Shown: piece after piece, positions 32,828 to 42,193 of the stretch
Position numbering within the stretch: position 1 is the stretch's first letter
Layout: each line of letters begins with the position of its first letter
From: an uncultured Clostridia bacterium
GTDB lineage: Bacteria; Bacillota; Clostridia; Christensenellales; Aristaeellaceae
Length of the DNA: 64,000 bases
NCBI GenBank assembly: GCA_934631025.1
Contig: CAKTXR010000002.1
Location: 62,001 to 126,000 of the forward strand
Direction: 5' to 3'
The notes under the pieces: model-generated
Told to the model about the DNA's origin: nothing
The model's input: only the letters and a program-made list of their open reading frames with translations
The model's database searches: none
Made by a program: the position numbers and the translations under genes

Positions 32828-33706
32828 TTACTCCGCGCGCCCGCCAAAGCGGACGTTGATCAGCGTGACGATCAGTACGATGAGCAGCAGCACCACCGAC
32901 ATGGCCGCGGCATAGCCCATCTTGAATTCGGTAAAGCCGCGCTGATAGATCTGATGCACGATGGTGGTTGTGGAATAGAGCGGGTCGCCGCCGGTCATCA
33001 GCTTGACCTGCTCGAAGGTCTTGAACGACTCGAGCAGCGTGGTGATGGAGACGAAAAACGTAACGGGTCTCACCATGGGCGCGGTGACGTGGATGAGCTT
33101 CTGCCCCTCCGACGCGCCGTCCACCGTGGCGGCCTCGTAGATTTCAACGGGAACGGACTGCATGCCCGCCAGAAAGATCAACATACAGTAACCGATGTTC
33201 TTCCAGATATTGACGAAGATCAGGCAGGGCAGCGCCGTGCGGACGGTAAACAGCCAGTCCACGCCGGAAAGCCCCATCAGGCGCAGCGCCTTGTTGATCA
33301 GGCCGGTCGAGGGATCGAGCAGCATCAGCCAGATCATCGACACGGCGGTCATGGACGTGGCGTAGGGAAAGATCATCAGCGTGCGGATGAAGCGCAGGCC
33401 GCGGATCTCGCGGTTGAGCGCAGAGGCGGTCAGAAAGCCCAGGATCGTCAGCGCCAGCACGCTGAAGAGCGCGTAGATCGACGTGTTTTTGAGCGCCATG
33501 ATGAAGGCGGCGTCCTTAAACAGCCGCCGGTAGTTCTTCAGCCCCACCCACTTGGCCCTGTTCAGGTCGTAATTGGTGAAGCTGTAGTAGAAGTTCATGA
33601 TGATCGGATAGACCACGAAGAGCGCGAAGAATATCAGAAAGGGAGTCAGCATCAGCCAGGCGGCGAGCGTATCGCGCCGGTTATAGCGCAAAGGGCGTGT
33701 GTTCAT
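32828..33706 (-). CDS. Sugar ABC transporter permease, MalF type
   Basis: A 292-aa membrane permease paired with the MalG-type protein. Six helices are predicted. The EAA loop is EIYEAATVDGASEGQKLIHV near residue 190, followed by TAPMVRPVTFFV. The N-terminal WLMLTPFLIFFALFVVYPII is the usual first helix, and KWVGLKNYRRLF is a conserved early loop. The gene begins 126 bases after the binding-protein gene, behind a hairpin that may lower permease expression. Its ligand is presumably the glycan fragment handled by the sulfatase cluster. Confidence 0.93.
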   Translation of the reverse strand: MNTRPLRYNRRDTLAAWLMLTPFLIFFALFVVYPIIMNFYYSFTNYDLNRAKWVGLKNYRRLFKDAAFIMALKNTSIYALFSVLALTILGFLTASALNREIRGLRFIRTLMIFPYATSMTAVSMIWLMLLDPSTGLINKALRLMGLSGVDWLFTVRTALPCLIFVNIWKNIGYCMLIFLAGMQSVPVEIYEAATVDGASEGQKLIHVTAPMVRPVTFFVSITTLLESFKTFEQVKLMTGGDPLYSTTTIVHQIYQRGFTEFKMGYAAAMSVVLLLIVLIVTLINVRFGGRAE

Positions 33707-33780
33707 GATCGGTTCCTCGCAATCGGGTCTGTATTTTGGAATGTTAAATTGAGCTTTAAAAGCGTTTCAAACGACAACGA

Positions 33781-33810
33781 GCCTGAGCGGCCGAAAGCGA
33801 CCGCCCAGGC
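33781..33810 (-). repeat. Intergenic hairpin between binding protein and permease genes
   Basis: GCCTGAGCGG and CCGCCCAGGC form a 10-base stem with one mismatch around CCGAAAGCGA, without a T-run. Stem-loops here commonly stabilise the upstream mRNA so that binding protein is made in excess. Confidence 0.6.
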
Positions 33811-33832
33811 ATGGCATGGATGCGATAGAAAA

Positions 33833-35065
33833 TCAGTAGTCCAGCTCGAACTCCAGCTTCTCCTGAGCGTCCTTGAGCGCGGTTTCCGCGTCCACGTCGC
33901 CGAAGAGCACGTTCTGAACCAGCTCGTTGCGGATGGTCTGGAAGGAGGGCGACCACACGGCGCGCGGCATGCCGATGCCGTGCTCGACGCAGTCGATGCG
34001 CACGCTGTTCCAGGGATCCATGGCGACGAACTCGTCGGACAGGGAGGACAGCGTCACGGGGATGTTGCACATCTCGGCGCGCTTGAGGGTGGATTCCTCG
34101 GTCATGACGAACTCGATGAAGCGCCAGGCGGCGTCCTTATCGGCGCAGTCGCGGCCCATGAAGAGCATGTTGCAGCCGGAGAAGGTGGCCTCGGTGCCGT
34201 TGTTCGGAGGCAGCGCGATGCCGACCTTGCCGGCGTATTCGCTGCCCTCGGCCATCATGCCGGTCAGCGCGACGTTGTTGATGAGCGTCATGGCGGCCTG
34301 ACCCTTCACGAAGGGGTTGGTGTCGCTGGCGGAATAGGCGATGTTCACATCGGGCAGCAGACCCTTGAGGAAGTTGATGGCCTCGACCTTCTCGTTGCCG
34401 GTCATGATGGGATTGGAATCCTCATCCATGTAGGTGCCGCCGTTGCCGTAAACGAACACGTCCAGCTCGACCAGATTGCCGCCCGCAGAGGGGAAGCAGA
34501 AGCCGGAGAAGGTGATCTCGCCGTTCTCGTTCTTCTCGGTCAGCGCGCGGGCGGTTTCGGCCAGCTCGTCCCAGGTCTTGGGCACGGAGAGGTTGGCCGC
34601 CTCGAGCAGATCAGAGCGATAGGCGAACACGAAGGGCGTGGAGGAATAGCCGACGCCGTAGACATGACCCTTGTAGGTGCCGTTGGCCAGCACGCTGGGC
34701 ATCAGGTTGTCCTTGCCCGACCAGGCGTTGAAGTAATCGTCGACGGGCAGATAGTGGCCCTGCTCGACGCGGCTGGCGACGGACAGTATGCCGTGGCCGA
34801 TCAGGTCGGGGCCGTCGCCCGCGGCGAAGAGGGTGTTCAGCTTGGTGTCCATGTCCGCGCCGATGGCGGCGTCGTCATAGAGAATCTTGACGTCGGGATT
34901 GGCCTTCTCGAACTCTTCGATGACCCAGCTCCAGTAGTCGTGCTCGGCCGCGTCGGAGCCGATGCGCTGGAAGGTCAGTTCGACGGGGGCCTCGTCGGCA
35001 TAAGCGACGGCGGCGCAGGAGAGCGCCAGCACGAGCGCCAGCGCAAGGGCGATGATCTTCTTCAT
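33833..35065 (-). CDS. Extracellular sugar-binding protein of an ABC importer
   Basis: A 410-aa family 1 solute-binding protein. The signal peptide MKKIIALALALVLALSCAAV is clear. A Cys lies after ALS, but the lipobox is not canonical; AYA-DE further on could instead be a signal peptidase I site, so the anchoring mode is uncertain. PVELTFQRIGSDAAEHDYWS starts the mature fold, and PDLIGHGILS and ALPPNNGTEATFSGCNMLF fit the two-lobed fold. It is first of the three transport genes and follows the sulfatase gene by 109 bases. It would capture an oligosaccharide at the cell surface. GGGAG precedes the ATG. Confidence 0.92.
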   Translation of the reverse strand: MKKIIALALALVLALSCAAVAYADEAPVELTFQRIGSDAAEHDYWSWVIEEFEKANPDVKILYDDAAIGADMDTKLNTLFAAGDGPDLIGHGILSVASRVEQGHYLPVDDYFNAWSGKDNLMPSVLANGTYKGHVYGVGYSSTPFVFAYRSDLLEAANLSVPKTWDELAETARALTEKNENGEITFSGFCFPSAGGNLVELDVFVYGNGGTYMDEDSNPIMTGNEKVEAINFLKGLLPDVNIAYSASDTNPFVKGQAAMTLINNVALTGMMAEGSEYAGKVGIALPPNNGTEATFSGCNMLFMGRDCADKDAAWRFIEFVMTEESTLKRAEMCNIPVTLSSLSDEFVAMDPWNSVRIDCVEHGIGMPRAVWSPSFQTIRNELVQNVLFGDVDAETALKDAQEKLEFELDY

Positions 35066-35174
35066 GGTCTGTGTTTCTCCCTTTTGGTGTGCGGCCGTAT
35101 TTTACGGCGCGCGGTTTATTTGAAAAAGCCTTACGCATTTTGCGCGAGGATTTTTCCGAAAGGAATGGGGGCGG

Positions 35175-36545
35175 TTAGCGCAGATGCTTTCTGCCCTCGA
35201 GCAGCTGCCGGCGGATCCAGTCGCTGCCGACGAACCGGTCGCCGTGCGCGCACAGCTCTTCATAGAGATCGCGCCGCATTTTGGCGATGCGCTCCTGATG
35301 CTCGGGCGCGGCGATCAGATTGAGCTTCTCGCCGGGATCGTTCGTCAGGTCGTACAGTTCGTCGATGTCGGTGAGGTTCCAGACGTACTTGTAGCGGTCG
35401 TCCCGAAGCATGCGCGTGGAATACAGGCCGAACTGCTGGCCGTTGGAGGTGGAGACGATCTGTTTGCGGCAGGCGTCGTCCTCCTCGGGCGCGAGCGGAA
35501 GGAGCCGGCCGTGCTCGATCTCGGGATGGTTAAGCCCCAGCCACGATATAATCGAATACGGAATATCCACGCAGTTGGAGACGAACGCGTCGCACACGCG
35601 CGGCTTGACGCCCGGCACGCGCGCCATCAGCGGCACGCGGCAGATGTCGTCATAGAGCACATAGTGCTTGTCGAGCATATTGTGGCTGCCGCACATATCG
35701 CCGTGGTCGGAGGTGAACACGACGATGGTGTCGTCCTTCTGGCCGGTGCGCTCGAGCGCGTCGAGGATCCGGCCGATCGCCTGATCGAGCTGGCTCACCA
35801 CGCCGTAATAGCGCGCGACCATATACTTGAAGTCGTGCTCCCAGGTGAGCCTGTCCGTGTCCCAGCTGAGCGTCTGCTGCCTGTGGCAGTAGGGCTTGTT
35901 GTTGAACGGATCGCCGCAGCCCTCCCACATGGGGATGGAATCGGGATCGTACATCGTGGAAAACGGCGCGGACGGGCGGCAGGGCAGATGCGGCTCCTCA
36001 TAATCGACCCAGATGTGCCAGGGCCTGCCCTCGGCGGCAAATTTTTCGATCATTTCGGAAGCGCGCGCGGCCATCCAGTGCGTGCCGCTGTCCTCGACGG
36101 GGATCGGGCTTTCGCAGCCCATCCAGCCGCCGGTGTAGGCCGCGTCCGGATACTTCTCCTTCAGGAGCTGCTTGTGGCCCGCCCAGCTGACCCATTCGTC
36201 ATAGCCGAACGAATCGGGGGGCAGCGTGGCGGAGACATGGAAGCGGCCGAGATAGGCGGTGTTGTAGCCTTTCTCCTTCAGCTGACGCGGCCAGCACCAT
36301 TCGGGCTGAACCGTGGGCGTGGGCATGAAATCGTAATTCCACTGCGCGCCGAACGAATCGGGGTGCCGTCCGCACAGGATCGCTTGGCGGGCGGGGGCGC
36401 AGACAGGCAGCGGCGTGAAAGCGCGGCTGTAGACCACGCTTTCCGCCGCCAGACGATCGAGGGCCGGGGTTTTGATCGGCCTCAGCCCTCGGTATCCCAC
36501 GCAGTCATGCCGCAGCTGATCGGCATTGATGAGCAGGAAATTCAT
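35175..36545 (-). CDS. Sulfatase with formylglycine motif
   Basis: A 456-aa arylsulfatase-family enzyme that hydrolyses sulfate esters. The metal site begins LLINADQLRHD. The activation motif is PVCAPARQAILCGRHP, with C49-x-P51-x-R53 as the formylglycine site. VFTSDHGDMCGSHNMLDKHY supplies further metal ligands. No signal peptide is visible, so it acts on imported sulfated sugars. The Cys type needs a radical-SAM maturase (anSME) in anaerobes; none is in the window. It ends 2 bases from the preceding oxidoreductase stop, so they are one operon. The target sulfate position cannot be predicted. Confidence 0.92.
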   Translation of the reverse strand: MNFLLINADQLRHDCVGYRGLRPIKTPALDRLAAESVVYSRAFTPLPVCAPARQAILCGRHPDSFGAQWNYDFMPTPTVQPEWCWPRQLKEKGYNTAYLGRFHVSATLPPDSFGYDEWVSWAGHKQLLKEKYPDAAYTGGWMGCESPIPVEDSGTHWMAARASEMIEKFAAEGRPWHIWVDYEEPHLPCRPSAPFSTMYDPDSIPMWEGCGDPFNNKPYCHRQQTLSWDTDRLTWEHDFKYMVARYYGVVSQLDQAIGRILDALERTGQKDDTIVVFTSDHGDMCGSHNMLDKHYVLYDDICRVPLMARVPGVKPRVCDAFVSNCVDIPYSIISWLGLNHPEIEHGRLLPLAPEEDDACRKQIVSTSNGQQFGLYSTRMLRDDRYKYVWNLTDIDELYDLTNDPGEKLNLIAAPEHQERIAKMRRDLYEELCAHGDRFVGSDWIRRQLLEGRKHLR

Positions 36546-36547
36546 GA

Positions 36548-37678
36548 TTACTTGTCCCAGGGCGTCTTGATGCGGGAGACGTCGCCGTGCATGGGCGGCA
36601 GCATCTCGGGCACGACCAGCGCGCCGCCGTTCTCATAGGACTTGATCGCGGCGAAGGTGTACTCCAGCGTGGCGAGCGCGTCGCGGCCGGAGGCGCGGAT
36701 GTACTCGTAGGGCACCTTGTTGGTGACGTCCTCGAGGAAAGCGCCAATGCGGCGGGGGAAGGTCGCGCCGAAGGAGGACACGCCGTAATCGGTGGTGATC
36801 GGCTCGGGCGTGGCCTGGTTCATCGTGCCGCGGTTGGTGTCGAATTCCTTGGGATCCCACACATGCAGCTTCTCGACGCAGTTCTCGATGGCGAATGTGC
36901 TCTTGGAGCCGCAGTGCTCATAGCTCCACCATCCGCCGTAGCCGAACATCGCGTCGCCGCGCTGGGAGATCAGATAGCCCACGCCGCCGTTGGCGAACTT
37001 GCAATGGATGGAGTTGACCGACAGCATCGCGTCCTCGGCGGTGCGGCGCACGCCGGGCTTGTCCAGGAAGGCCTGGATGCCGATGATGTCGCCGCAGAAG
37101 TAGCGCATCACGGAGAAGGGATGGGCGCAGAAAGCCTTCAGATGGGCGTAGGGCATCTGCCACTGCTGCGCCATCATCTTGTTGTAGCCGGCCTCGGTGC
37201 CGTTGAAGCCGACCTTGTGGATGCAGTAGATCAGCTCGCCGACCTTGCCGTCCAGCTGGCGCTTCTTCGCGTCCTCGGCGGGCTGGGTGAAGTAGTGGTT
37301 CAGGTCGCAGCCCAGATACAGCTTGTTCTTCGCGGCGTAGTTGACCAGCTCGCGGGCCTCGCGCACGTCGGCGCAGATGGGCTTTTCGACCAGCACGGCC
37401 TTCTTGTAGGTCAGAGCGATCATGGCCGGCTCGAAGTGCATGGAGCCGTTCTCATAGCCGGAGGTGGTGACGGACACCACGTCGATCTCGGGCATGTTCT
37501 TGAGCATGTCCTCTTCGTCGTAGAACGCGCGGCAGCCGAACTCGGCGGCGGCGGCGTCCGCCTTTTCCTTGATCACGTCGCACACGGCGACCAGCTCGGC
37601 CAGCGGGTTTTCCTTGTAGCAGGTGGCATGGGTATGACCGATGCCGCCCATACCGACGACGGCGACTTTCAGAGCCAT
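36548..37678 (-). CDS. Gfo/Idh/MocA family oxidoreductase
   Basis: A 376-aa NAD(P)-dependent dehydrogenase. VAVVGMGGIGHTHATCYKEN is the Rossmann site. AVLVEKPICADVREARELVN near residue 97 contains the catalytic Lys. HPFSVMRYFCGDIIGIQAFL near residue 180 holds the second-domain His. YLGCDLNHYFTQPAEDA is also family-typical. AGGAGGA precedes the ATG, 34 bases after an AraC gene. It is one of three such enzymes in this cluster; the differing substrate regions suggest distinct steps or substrates. Confidence 0.9.
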   Translation of the reverse strand: MALKVAVVGMGGIGHTHATCYKENPLAELVAVCDVIKEKADAAAAEFGCRAFYDEEDMLKNMPEIDVVSVTTSGYENGSMHFEPAMIALTYKKAVLVEKPICADVREARELVNYAAKNKLYLGCDLNHYFTQPAEDAKKRQLDGKVGELIYCIHKVGFNGTEAGYNKMMAQQWQMPYAHLKAFCAHPFSVMRYFCGDIIGIQAFLDKPGVRRTAEDAMLSVNSIHCKFANGGVGYLISQRGDAMFGYGGWWSYEHCGSKSTFAIENCVEKLHVWDPKEFDTNRGTMNQATPEPITTDYGVSSFGATFPRRIGAFLEDVTNKVPYEYIRASGRDALATLEYTFAAIKSYENGGALVVPEMLPPMHGDVSRIKTPWDK

Positions 37679-37712
37679 AGTGTTGTCCTCCTTGTTTGTG
37701 TCGTTGAGTGGT

Positions 37713-38567
37713 TTATTCGTTCTGGGTCTTGTACTGAGAGGGGGTGATGCCCATCTCGCGCTTGAATTCGCGGGAAAAATGGCACAGCGAGCCGAAGCCC
37801 ACCCGCGCGGCCACGTCCCCCACGCTGAGACCGGTTTGCAACAGTTCCATCGCGCGGGCGAAGCGGTACCGGCGCAGATATTCCTGCACGGCGATGCCGG
37901 TCACCTGCCGGAACTGGCGGGAGAGATAATCGCTCGACACGCCCACCGACGCGGCGATCGCGCCGACCGTCAGCTGCGCGTCGGCATAGTCCGAATCGAT
38001 CTGAGCGAGCGCCTGCGAGACGTACGCCGAATACGCGCCGCCCTCGCTTGCGCTGCCCACATGGGCGCGATAGGCGCGGGAAAACTCCACCAGCAGGCAC
38101 ACGAGCAGGCTCTTGAGCCGCGCGCGCCAGCCGATGTCGCGCCTTTCGCACTCGTCGTTCATCATGGTGATGAGCCGCAGGCAGCCTTTGCGCTCGGCCA
38201 GCGTCAGATGGAGCCGGGGCAGCCCTGCCGCGGGATCGGGATCGAACAGCCGGTCAAGGCCGGGCAGCATCCGCAGCTCGGCCAGAGCCTCGCCCACGGC
38301 CTGCCGTTCGAAGATGCAGTTGAATATGTGCGTCACGCGGTTGCCGATGTATTTGTGCGATACGCCGGGCTTGATGACGAATATGTCGCCCTCGATCAGC
38401 AGGATGACCGAGCCGGCGCTGTCCTGAAGGCAGAAGCCCTCGTTGACATAGACCAGCTCGTAGAAATCGTGATCGTGCCGACCGCAGTTGGTGTGATGGG
38501 CGCGCATGACGCGCACCGCGGGATCGCCTGGAGCCAGCAGCGAGTCAAGGCGGATCGAATTGGGCAT
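37713..38567 (-). CDS. AraC family regulator with cupin sensor domain
   Basis: About 284 aa. The N-terminal cupin (HHTNCGRHDHDFYELVYVNE, then IFVIKPGVSHKYIG) would bind a sugar. The C-terminal region has two helix-turn-helix units: LTVGAIAASVGVSSDYLSRQ and LSVGDVAARVGFGSLCHFSR, ending EFKREMGITPSQYK. ATG 38567 has GGAG 8-9 bases ahead; the GTG at 38576 is less well placed. It lies inside the operon, 18 bases after an oxidoreductase gene, so its own level rises with the cluster. It is the likely activator of the sulfatase locus. Confidence 0.88.
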   Translation of the reverse strand: MPNSIRLDSLLAPGDPAVRVMRAHHTNCGRHDHDFYELVYVNEGFCLQDSAGSVILLIEGDIFVIKPGVSHKYIGNRVTHIFNCIFERQAVGEALAELRMLPGLDRLFDPDPAAGLPRLHLTLAERKGCLRLITMMNDECERRDIGWRARLKSLLVCLLVEFSRAYRAHVGSASEGGAYSAYVSQALAQIDSDYADAQLTVGAIAASVGVSSDYLSRQFRQVTGIAVQEYLRRYRFARAMELLQTGLSVGDVAARVGFGSLCHFSREFKREMGITPSQYKTQNE

Positions 38568-38585
38568 GGCGCACACTCCATTAAC

Positions 38586-39599
38586 TTACTTCTTGGGGAA
38601 CATTTCGTCCAGATAGACCACGCGGCCGGTGTTGAGCGACTCGATGGCGGCGTGGATGACCTGCTGCGCCTTGAGACCCTGCAGGCCGCTGCCGTCGATG
38701 TCCTCGGGCTTTACACCGGCGTCCACCTGGCGCACGAAGCAGCGGATGCGCTCGCGGAAGGTGTCGTCAAAGTTGGAATAGCCGCCGAAGATCGGGTTGG
38801 TGTAGACGCGCTTTTCCGGATTGCCCGCCGGATAGAGCGTGGCCTCGCGCCACATGTCCTCGAACACCAGACGGCCCTTCAGACCGGCTACTTCGCAGCG
38901 CTCCATGGGATGACCGCGGGCGATGTCGTAGCTGGAGGTCAGATGACCGACCGCGCCGCACTTGAACTTCATGTTGATGCTGGCGGTCGACCAGATATTG
39001 CGGCCGGGCGCCTTCATGGCGAAGCACTGCACCGCGTCCACATCGCCCATGAAATAGCGGATGATCTCGCAGGAGTGCGGGTTGAGCGCCTTCAGATGAT
39101 AGTAGGGCGACTCGAGCGGCTGGGGCTTGCCGATCCACAGCGCCATGTTGCAGAACAGCAGATCGCCGATCAGGCCCTCGTCCTGCCACTTCTTGGCGGC
39201 GCGGGCGGCGGGGGTGAAGCGGTGATTGAAGTCAATGGCGAAGCAGCGGTTCAGGCGCGCGGCGGTGTCCACCATCTTCTGGCCGTTCTCGATCAGGTTG
39301 CTGATAGGCTTTTCGCACAGCACATGGCAGCCGGCCTCCAGCGCCTGAATGGTGGGCAGATAGTGATCGGACGAATATTCATAGCCGCCGGTGGCGACGG
39401 AGACCAGATCGGGCTTCAGCTCCTTGAGCATGGTGGGCGCGTCCAGATAGTAGGGAACGCCCAGCTTCTTCGAGGCGGCGACGGCGCGCTCCTCGTTGAT
39501 GTCGCACACGCCCACCAGGTCGACCAGCTCGTCCTCCTGATAGATGCGCGCGTGCAGATTGCCGATGTGGCCCAGGCCGATGACGCAGACTCTGAGCAT
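38586..39599 (-). CDS. Gfo/Idh/MocA family oxidoreductase
   Basis: A 337-aa dehydrogenase. VCVIGLGHIGNLHARIYQED binds NAD(P). HVLCEKPISNLIENGQKMVD near residue 94 holds the EKP Lys. PYYHLKALNPHSCEIIRYFM near residue 170 carries the second-domain His. CFAIDFNHRFTPAARAAKKW is a family-typical segment. It sits 79 bases after the sulfatase-like gene and before the AraC gene. AGGAGG precedes the ATG. No other function fits better. Confidence 0.9.
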   Translation of the reverse strand: MLRVCVIGLGHIGNLHARIYQEDELVDLVGVCDINEERAVAASKKLGVPYYLDAPTMLKELKPDLVSVATGGYEYSSDHYLPTIQALEAGCHVLCEKPISNLIENGQKMVDTAARLNRCFAIDFNHRFTPAARAAKKWQDEGLIGDLLFCNMALWIGKPQPLESPYYHLKALNPHSCEIIRYFMGDVDAVQCFAMKAPGRNIWSTASINMKFKCGAVGHLTSSYDIARGHPMERCEVAGLKGRLVFEDMWREATLYPAGNPEKRVYTNPIFGGYSNFDDTFRERIRCFVRQVDAGVKPEDIDGSGLQGLKAQQVIHAAIESLNTGRVVYLDEMFPKK

Positions 39600-39678
39600 G
39601 GGGAATATCCTCCTTGCGGCCGTTCCCCCGCCCCGCGTTATGATGAAATGCGGGGCGAGGGGCGGCGTTGTCGCTTAA

Positions 39679-41049
39679 TTACTTCTTCTGCTGGAGCTTG
39701 ACAGCGTCGGCGATGCCGCCGATGTACTTGCTGTCATAGGCCTCCTGAGAGGAGACGAACGGACGGCCGTTCATCAGGAAGTTGGTGTAGATGGGCGCGG
39801 GACGGCCGGTTTTCTTTTCGCGCTTGGCAATGAAGGCGTACATACGGGTCTTGAGCGCCTCGACGACCTCGGGATTCTCGGCGGCGACGTTGTGGTTCTC
39901 CTCCGGATCCTTGATGAGGTTGTACAGCTCCAGCTCGGGCTTGAAGTGGAAATCCGGCTCCAGCGCCACGATGAGCTTCCACTCGGGCGTGCGCCAGCCG
40001 TGCTTGCGCATCCAGGTGCACTCGGTGATGTAGAATTCCGGCTCCGCGTCGCGGTGCTCGCCGCGCACCAGCGGCATCAGGCTGCGACCCTCCATGGGCA
40101 GGTTGTTCTCGATGCCCATCAGCTCGAGCAGCGTCGGGGTGACGTCCTTGAGCTGGCAGTAATCGTCATAGCGCTTGCCCTCGGGCAGGTGGCCCTTCCA
40201 GCGCAGGATCAGCGGCACGACCAGCGTGCAGTCGTACATGCCGTGATGATCGAAATAGCAGTCGTGATCATAGAGCGTCTCGCCGTGGTCGGACACGAAG
40301 ATGACGATGGTGTCCTCCTCGAGGTTCAGCTCCTTGAGGCGGGTGAGGATCTGCTGGATGCAGCAGTCCATGTAGGTCACCGCCGCGTCGTACTGCGCGA
40401 TGACGTAATCGGGATTGGTGCAGCCTTCCGGCACCCAGCTCTTGATGTAATCGCCGAAGGGCTTGAAGTCGTAGACCTTCTGCATCCGCTTGTCGGCGGG
40501 ATCGCAGGGATCGCCCTTGAAGTACATATCCTTGAACGGCGCGGGGGCCAGATAGGGGGAGTGGGGATCCATGTGGCGCAGGAACAGCATGAACGGCTTG
40601 TCCTGAGCGGCCAGGCGCTCCAGCTCGGGGATGGCGACGTCGTTCAGGTTCTCCGCCTTGTGGGCGCGGCCGTCGTCATGATCGGGGCCCCAGCCGGAGA
40701 AGGACAGATAGTTGTCGTAGCCGCGGCCGCCCGCGTTGCCCTGGAAGCCCACGCAGGTGGTGGTGTAGCCGTTGTCGCGCAGGATCTCGGCCAGCACCGG
40801 CACGCCCTCGATGATGGACTTCTGCGCCAGAGCGACCACGTCGGTGCCGAAGCAGTCGCGGCCGGTCATCATGTTGGAATAGCCGGGCGTGGTGGGAATG
40901 TGCGCGGAGAAGCAGTGGTTGAAGGTCACGCCGCCCTCGGCGTACTTGCTGATGTTCGGGGTGGTCAGGCGGCCGTAGCCGTAATGGCTCATGTGGTCGC
41001 GGCGCAGGCTGTCGATGCCGAAGAACAGCAGATTGGGTTTCTTGCTCAT
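39679..41049 (-). CDS. Sulfatase-fold hydrolase lacking the formylglycine Cys and Arg
   Basis: A 456-aa member of the alkaline phosphatase/sulfatase superfamily. Metal ligands look intact: LLFFGIDSLRRDH at the start and IVIFVSDHGETLYDHDCYFD later. But where active sulfatases have C-x-P-x-R, this protein reads T53-T54-P55-G56-Y57 (in HIPTTPGYSNMMTG). A Thr nucleophile is used by phosphodiesterases and phosphoethanolamine transferases of this superfamily, so the enzyme may act on a phosphate ester instead, or be inactive. No signal peptide. AGGAGGA lies before the ATG. It is encoded in the same cluster as a normal sulfatase. Confidence 0.8.
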   Translation of the reverse strand: MSKKPNLLFFGIDSLRRDHMSHYGYGRLTTPNISKYAEGGVTFNHCFSAHIPTTPGYSNMMTGRDCFGTDVVALAQKSIIEGVPVLAEILRDNGYTTTCVGFQGNAGGRGYDNYLSFSGWGPDHDDGRAHKAENLNDVAIPELERLAAQDKPFMLFLRHMDPHSPYLAPAPFKDMYFKGDPCDPADKRMQKVYDFKPFGDYIKSWVPEGCTNPDYVIAQYDAAVTYMDCCIQQILTRLKELNLEEDTIVIFVSDHGETLYDHDCYFDHHGMYDCTLVVPLILRWKGHLPEGKRYDDYCQLKDVTPTLLELMGIENNLPMEGRSLMPLVRGEHRDAEPEFYITECTWMRKHGWRTPEWKLIVALEPDFHFKPELELYNLIKDPEENHNVAAENPEVVEALKTRMYAFIAKREKKTGRPAPIYTNFLMNGRPFVSSQEAYDSKYIGGIADAVKLQQKK

Positions 41050-41100
41050 GCCCTTGTCCTCCTGTATTGTCGCTTTATAGTCCCGCCGGAACGGGATGAA

Positions 41101-42153
41101 TTACTGAATGTCCTGAATGCGCGGATCCCAGACCGATACGCGCTTGCCCTCGCGGGCGGAGAGATAGCACGCCAGCACAAGGCGCAGCGTGTCGCGGCCC
41201 TCCTCGGCGGTGCAGACCGGCTCCGCGCCGCTCAGGAACTCGGCCATCGGTTTGGCCTGCCAGCCAAGGCGCTCGCCGTGTCCCTTCGGACTTTCGATGC
41301 CGCTGTCCGTCCAGTCCGCGTCGCCTTCCTTATACCATTTCAGGCCGGGCATGGCGGGGCGGGGCAGGCGGGTGGCGGGATTGTCGCCGAAATACTGCTG
41401 GATGGAACCCTTGTCGCAGTACACCTCAGTGGTGATCTCGCTGCCGCAGCAGGTGAAGCAGCAGCTGATCTCGCAGATCAGGCCGTTTGCGTATTTGAAC
41501 AGCGCCACGGCGTTGTCGTTGGGAACGCGCGGATTGACCATGGTGCTCATCTCGCAGCTGACCGTCTCGGGCATCCCGAAGATCCAGAGCATCATGTTGA
41601 TCGGGTGCGCGGAATCGTCGGCAAAGATGTCGCGGTTGTGTTTTGGGTCGTTGTGCCAGGTGTTCTCAAAGCCCGTCCAGAGATGCGTGCCCAGCGCGTG
41701 GCGGCGGCGGTACTGGCATACCTTGCCCAGCGCTTCGGTCGTGATCAGCTCGCGGATCTTCTGGTTCTGCGGATCGGTGCGCATCTGCCAGCCCATGGTG
41801 AGCCGCACGCCGTTGTCCTTCACGGCCTTGACGATGCGGTCGGCCTCGCTCAGGTTGAGCGCCATCGGCTTATAGAGGATGATATCCTTGTGCGCCGCGG
41901 CGGCCGCCTCGACCAGCAGGGCGTGCAGATCGGTTTCCGACGTGATGATGACCGCGTCGATATTGCGCGCGAGGACGTCGTTCAGCTCGGGCACGAACTC
42001 AATGCCGAAGCCCTCGCAGGCCTTCCGGCCGCGCTGGGCGTCATGATCCCAGCCGCAGACCGGCTGCGCGCCGTATTCGGGGTGATCGAGCCACTGGCGG
42101 GCAATGGCGTTGATATGGCCGTGGGCAAAGCCCAGTATGGCGACGTTCTTCAT
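41101..42153 (-). CDS. Gfo/Idh/MocA family oxidoreductase
   Basis: A 350-aa dehydrogenase. It begins KNVAILGFAHGHINAIARQW, a variant nucleotide loop. DIILYKPMALNLSEADRIVK near residue 94 replaces the usual EKP with YKP but keeps the Lys. SAHPINMMLWIFGMPETVSC near residue 182 has the conserved His. The altered motif sets it apart from the two relatives in the cluster. AAGGAG lies before the ATG, 40 bases after an isomerase gene. The substrate is probably a sugar released from the imported glycan. Confidence 0.88.
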   Translation of the reverse strand: MKNVAILGFAHGHINAIARQWLDHPEYGAQPVCGWDHDAQRGRKACEGFGIEFVPELNDVLARNIDAVIITSETDLHALLVEAAAAAHKDIILYKPMALNLSEADRIVKAVKDNGVRLTMGWQMRTDPQNQKIRELITTEALGKVCQYRRRHALGTHLWTGFENTWHNDPKHNRDIFADDSAHPINMMLWIFGMPETVSCEMSTMVNPRVPNDNAVALFKYANGLICEISCCFTCCGSEITTEVYCDKGSIQQYFGDNPATRLPRPAMPGLKWYKEGDADWTDSGIESPKGHGERLGWQAKPMAEFLSGAEPVCTAEEGRDTLRLVLACYLSAREGKRVSVWDPRIQDIQ

Positions 42154-42193
42154 ATAAATTCCGTCTCCTTTATGTCGGCTTATGAGGCGTTTT

